Assembly (NCBI GenBank): GCA_039111635.1
Contig: JBCAQO010000103.1
Location: forward strand, 1-32,944
Origin: Heterobasidion occidentale
Lineage: Eukaryota > Basidiomycota > Agaricomycetes > Russulales > Bondarzewiaceae
Reading direction: 5' to 3'
Length of the DNA: 32,944 nucleotides
The translations under genes were made by a program, and so were the position numbers. Below are positions 30,964-32,944 of this stretch, piece after piece. The notes beneath the pieces are model-generated. The model did not search any database, had not been told where the DNA came from, and worked only from the letters and a program-made list of their open reading frames with translations. Numbering within the stretch: position 1 is the first letter of the stretch; every line of letters begins with the position of its first letter.

Positions 30964-31630
30964 GGGATAACCGCTGATGAAAGCACGCAGGTTACAATAC
31001 CCCCCTCTCGCGCTGGTTGAACCACCCGCGTCTGACACGGGTTACGTTATTAGTAATATAGCCCGGAAAGCCGGTCGGAGTTTGGAGTTCATCTCTTCAT
31101 CATCAACCATAACCTCTCGTCGTCGTTGTCGCCTTTGACCGCTGCCGCCGCCGTCGCCGTCAGCGTTGACGGAAGCGTTGGGCGCCCAGCTCGTGTCATC
31201 ACTCTCCTCCTTTGGCAGCTTCAAGGCTTTGCTGTCCGTACTCCTTCTCTGTGCGCGCGAGGCGCACCTCCTTTCGGGCGGCTTCCTCTCTCGTTCTCTA
31301 TAATCGCTTCTCCATCCTGCACTGCGTAGGCAGTGCTCTCTTTTTCCATGGCCTCAGCATTTCCACCATACGTTGTACTGTAGCATCGACTCTCCCCTGG
31401 GACTTGATCCGGTAGTACGACCATAGGCATGTCAGCGACAGTATGTTCATATTGCTCTTTGTGATATCATATCCACTGATCCCCATTCATCCACATGGTC
31501 GATCCGAACACTTTCCGTTGCGATTAGATATGATATAGGCAGATGACACGAGCGCTTGACATGTATCACATATAGGGCCAGAAATGCTTTATGCGTGCCA
31601 CGATCAGGTGTGTCGCTTGTAGCCGTTATC
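30964..31630. repeat. Tandem repeat unit 3
   Basis: The closest copy to unit 1 in its 5' half and to unit 2 in its 3' half. It ends AGCCGTTATC at 31630, about 100 bp before the ATG of the transposon-like ORF. Length is 667 bp. Scattered ORFs within the units look non-coding. Confidence 0.8.
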
Positions 31631-31731
31631 GATACATGACCTGACAACGTTTTGCTCCAGTATATATTGCTGTGCATTCAGCTCCTTGTCCCTCCTCCCC
31701 TTTCGCTTTTCCACGCTGCCAGTCCACTCCG

Positions 31732-32944
31732 ATGACCTCTCAATCAAAGCACCATCAGCGAAAGGCGAGCACTGTGAAAGTCAGGACATTGGAGCTATCA
31801 GAAGTAGATGTGCCCCAACCTACTCAGAGTCGTCTTACTCGATACCCTGCAGCACCGGATCATCCAGAACTAACTGCCTCACAACCTCGTCGCACTAGCA
31901 GTCGTGTTATCCAATATGGTGCCGACAGTACTCCTGTTCCTCCCGTAAAGCGACCAAGGGTTGACGACGGTCCTGGTCGGATGCTATTGGCCTTGACAAC
32001 GACACAAGCTGATGTCGTTCCACGTGTACTGACGCAGACGTCTTCTGACCCTATGGTCACAGACCTCGGACATGATGATTTGTTACTTGCTGAGAGCTAC
32101 GGTGTAGACGTTGTGGCATTCGATGCCATGTCTGTGGATGCCGACAGTGTCGTAGCCGATGATGTGGCTGCCTACTGGCATGCACTTACTAAGGTTGGGG
32201 GTATCTTTCGCCTCGACACATATGCTTTCGTGTTACAAGATTGGGATAGTGAGGACGAGTCTCTGAAGGCACGTGGTGTCTTCGTGGCTTGCTACTATGT
32301 TGGCTACTAACCACGAGCATTTGCAGATTGGCTCATACTATCATCTTCTCCGCTTGCCTCGAGGCCCTGCGCAGTATGGCATAGCATGCAACTGTCCACG
32401 ATGGAAGGCGCATCACAGTTGCATCCATCACCGTGTTGTGAACACATTCTCGCGGGAGCTCGTTATGTTTCATTCCATTGCATCCTCTCCCCCCCTTGGC
32501 TGTGTTGGTTGATTGCACGCCTTTCAACGACATGTACATCTTCTCATGCTCTTCGTCTCTGGGTCGTTATGAGTCGGGCAAGCGAGTCCTCGTCACAATG
32601 CATCGTGATGGCAGATGGCACTGTCAGTCTTGCCGATATTCTGACAACTGTAAGCATAAGCCGCATGCCATTGAGTTTGCTATCGAGGCCAAAATGTTAT
32701 CTGGGTCAGACCAGTCCCTGCCTCGCGATAAACATCTCGGAAGTGAAGCTTCCGATAAAGAAAATATGTTGCTCATGAAAGCTGGTGGTCGAGACGATGG
32801 CTTGGGTCTACAAGGGTGCATTTCGCATACATCTATCCCTCCGCCACGCTGGTGCTCGTTGCCTCATGAAGCTTCACTCTACGCTCCTCGTCTCAGTACC
32901 GATAGCTTGCATTTTGTTCTAGGAGTTGCGCCTCGGTGCTGCTG
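31732..32944 (+). CDS. N-terminal part of a Cys/His-cluster protein, probably a KDZ-type DNA transposon ORF (runs off the window)
   Basis: The ATG at 31732 opens a basic, disordered tail (MTSQSKHHQRKASTVKVRTL) with a VKRPRVDD patch, then an acidic region with AESYGVDVVAFDAMSVDADS. After a likely intron (about 32277-32327, ending TTTGCAG) comes GSYYHLLRLPRGPAQYGIAC and a SWIM-like cluster with CNCPRW, Cys and His-His (C-x-C...C-x-H). A second part, VDCTPFNDMYIFSCSSSLGR then VTMHRDGRWHCQSCRYSDNC and KHKPHAIEFA, holds another Cys/His cluster (HCQSC...C-x-H). Such clusters stand N-terminal to Kyakuja-Dileera-Zisupton (KDZ) transposases in mushrooms; the assignment is from memory and the transposase domain itself is not in view. 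The frame is broken at the C7 run 32489-32495, where removing one C restores it. Codon use and context with tandem repeats support a mobile element, possibly decayed. Confidence 0.5.

Noticed and set aside
29669..31630. LTR retrotransposon interpretation of the repeat units
   Set aside because: No gag/pol coding, primer-binding site or polypurine tract is visible between units, and they abut head-to-tail.
1..32944. A secondary-metabolite or defence gene cluster
   Set aside because: Every identified gene is a conserved housekeeping or membrane gene without a common pathway; there are no backbone synthases, NLRs or tailoring sets.

Overview
This is nuclear DNA from a filamentous fungus, almost certainly an Agaricomycete basidiomycete. 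The evidence is dense, short spliceosomal introns (mostly 50-75 nt, GT-AG), closely packed genes on both strands, GC-rich and CpG-rich coding blocks, and protein families with the sequence flavour of mushroom and polypore orthologues. No bacterial operon, CRISPR array, rRNA or convincing tRNA was seen. All functions below were assigned by reading spliced translations by eye; no search was run.

Layout. (1) 1-6.2 kb: a divergent pair, a zinc-dependent xylitol/sorbitol dehydrogenase (minus strand) and the cobalamin-independent methionine synthase MET6 (plus strand). (2) 6.8-15.3 kb, a very GC-rich block: a DUF2985-type membrane protein (minus) head-to-head with a PHAF1/UPF0183-type protein (plus, 118 bp apart), an SDT1-like pyrimidine 5'-nucleotidase (minus), ribosomal protein eL6 (plus) and a COX18/OXA1-type mitochondrial insertase (plus). 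(3) 15.8-16.4 kb: a small DUF7704-type membrane protein (minus), then about 2.4 kb with no assignable gene apart from one orphan exon-like stretch. (4) 18.8-25.2 kb, four genes on the plus strand: the fluoride exporter FEX, the casein kinase 2 beta subunit, ribosomal protein eL36 and the peroxisomal RING ligase PEX2. (5) 25.3-29.5 kb: a long, intron-rich importin-11/KAP120-type karyopherin (minus). (6) 29.7-32.9 kb: three head-to-tail copies of a roughly 610-690 bp repeat, followed by the N-terminal part of a Cys/His-cluster protein that looks like a KDZ-type DNA transposon ORF running off the window.

The genes are mostly conserved single-copy housekeeping genes without a shared pathway, so this reads as ordinary core genome with a transposon-rich right edge. 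I did not find a convincing undescribed system. The points most worth checking are a set of one-base reading-frame breaks (one in MET6, two in FEX, two in CK2 beta, one in the transposon ORF) that look more like consensus errors than biology, a GC-AG intron and a possible 39-nt intron in the karyopherin gene, two stop-free 60-nt introns, a cluster of ACGCGT boxes in the karyopherin promoter, and the tandem repeats next to the transposon ORF.
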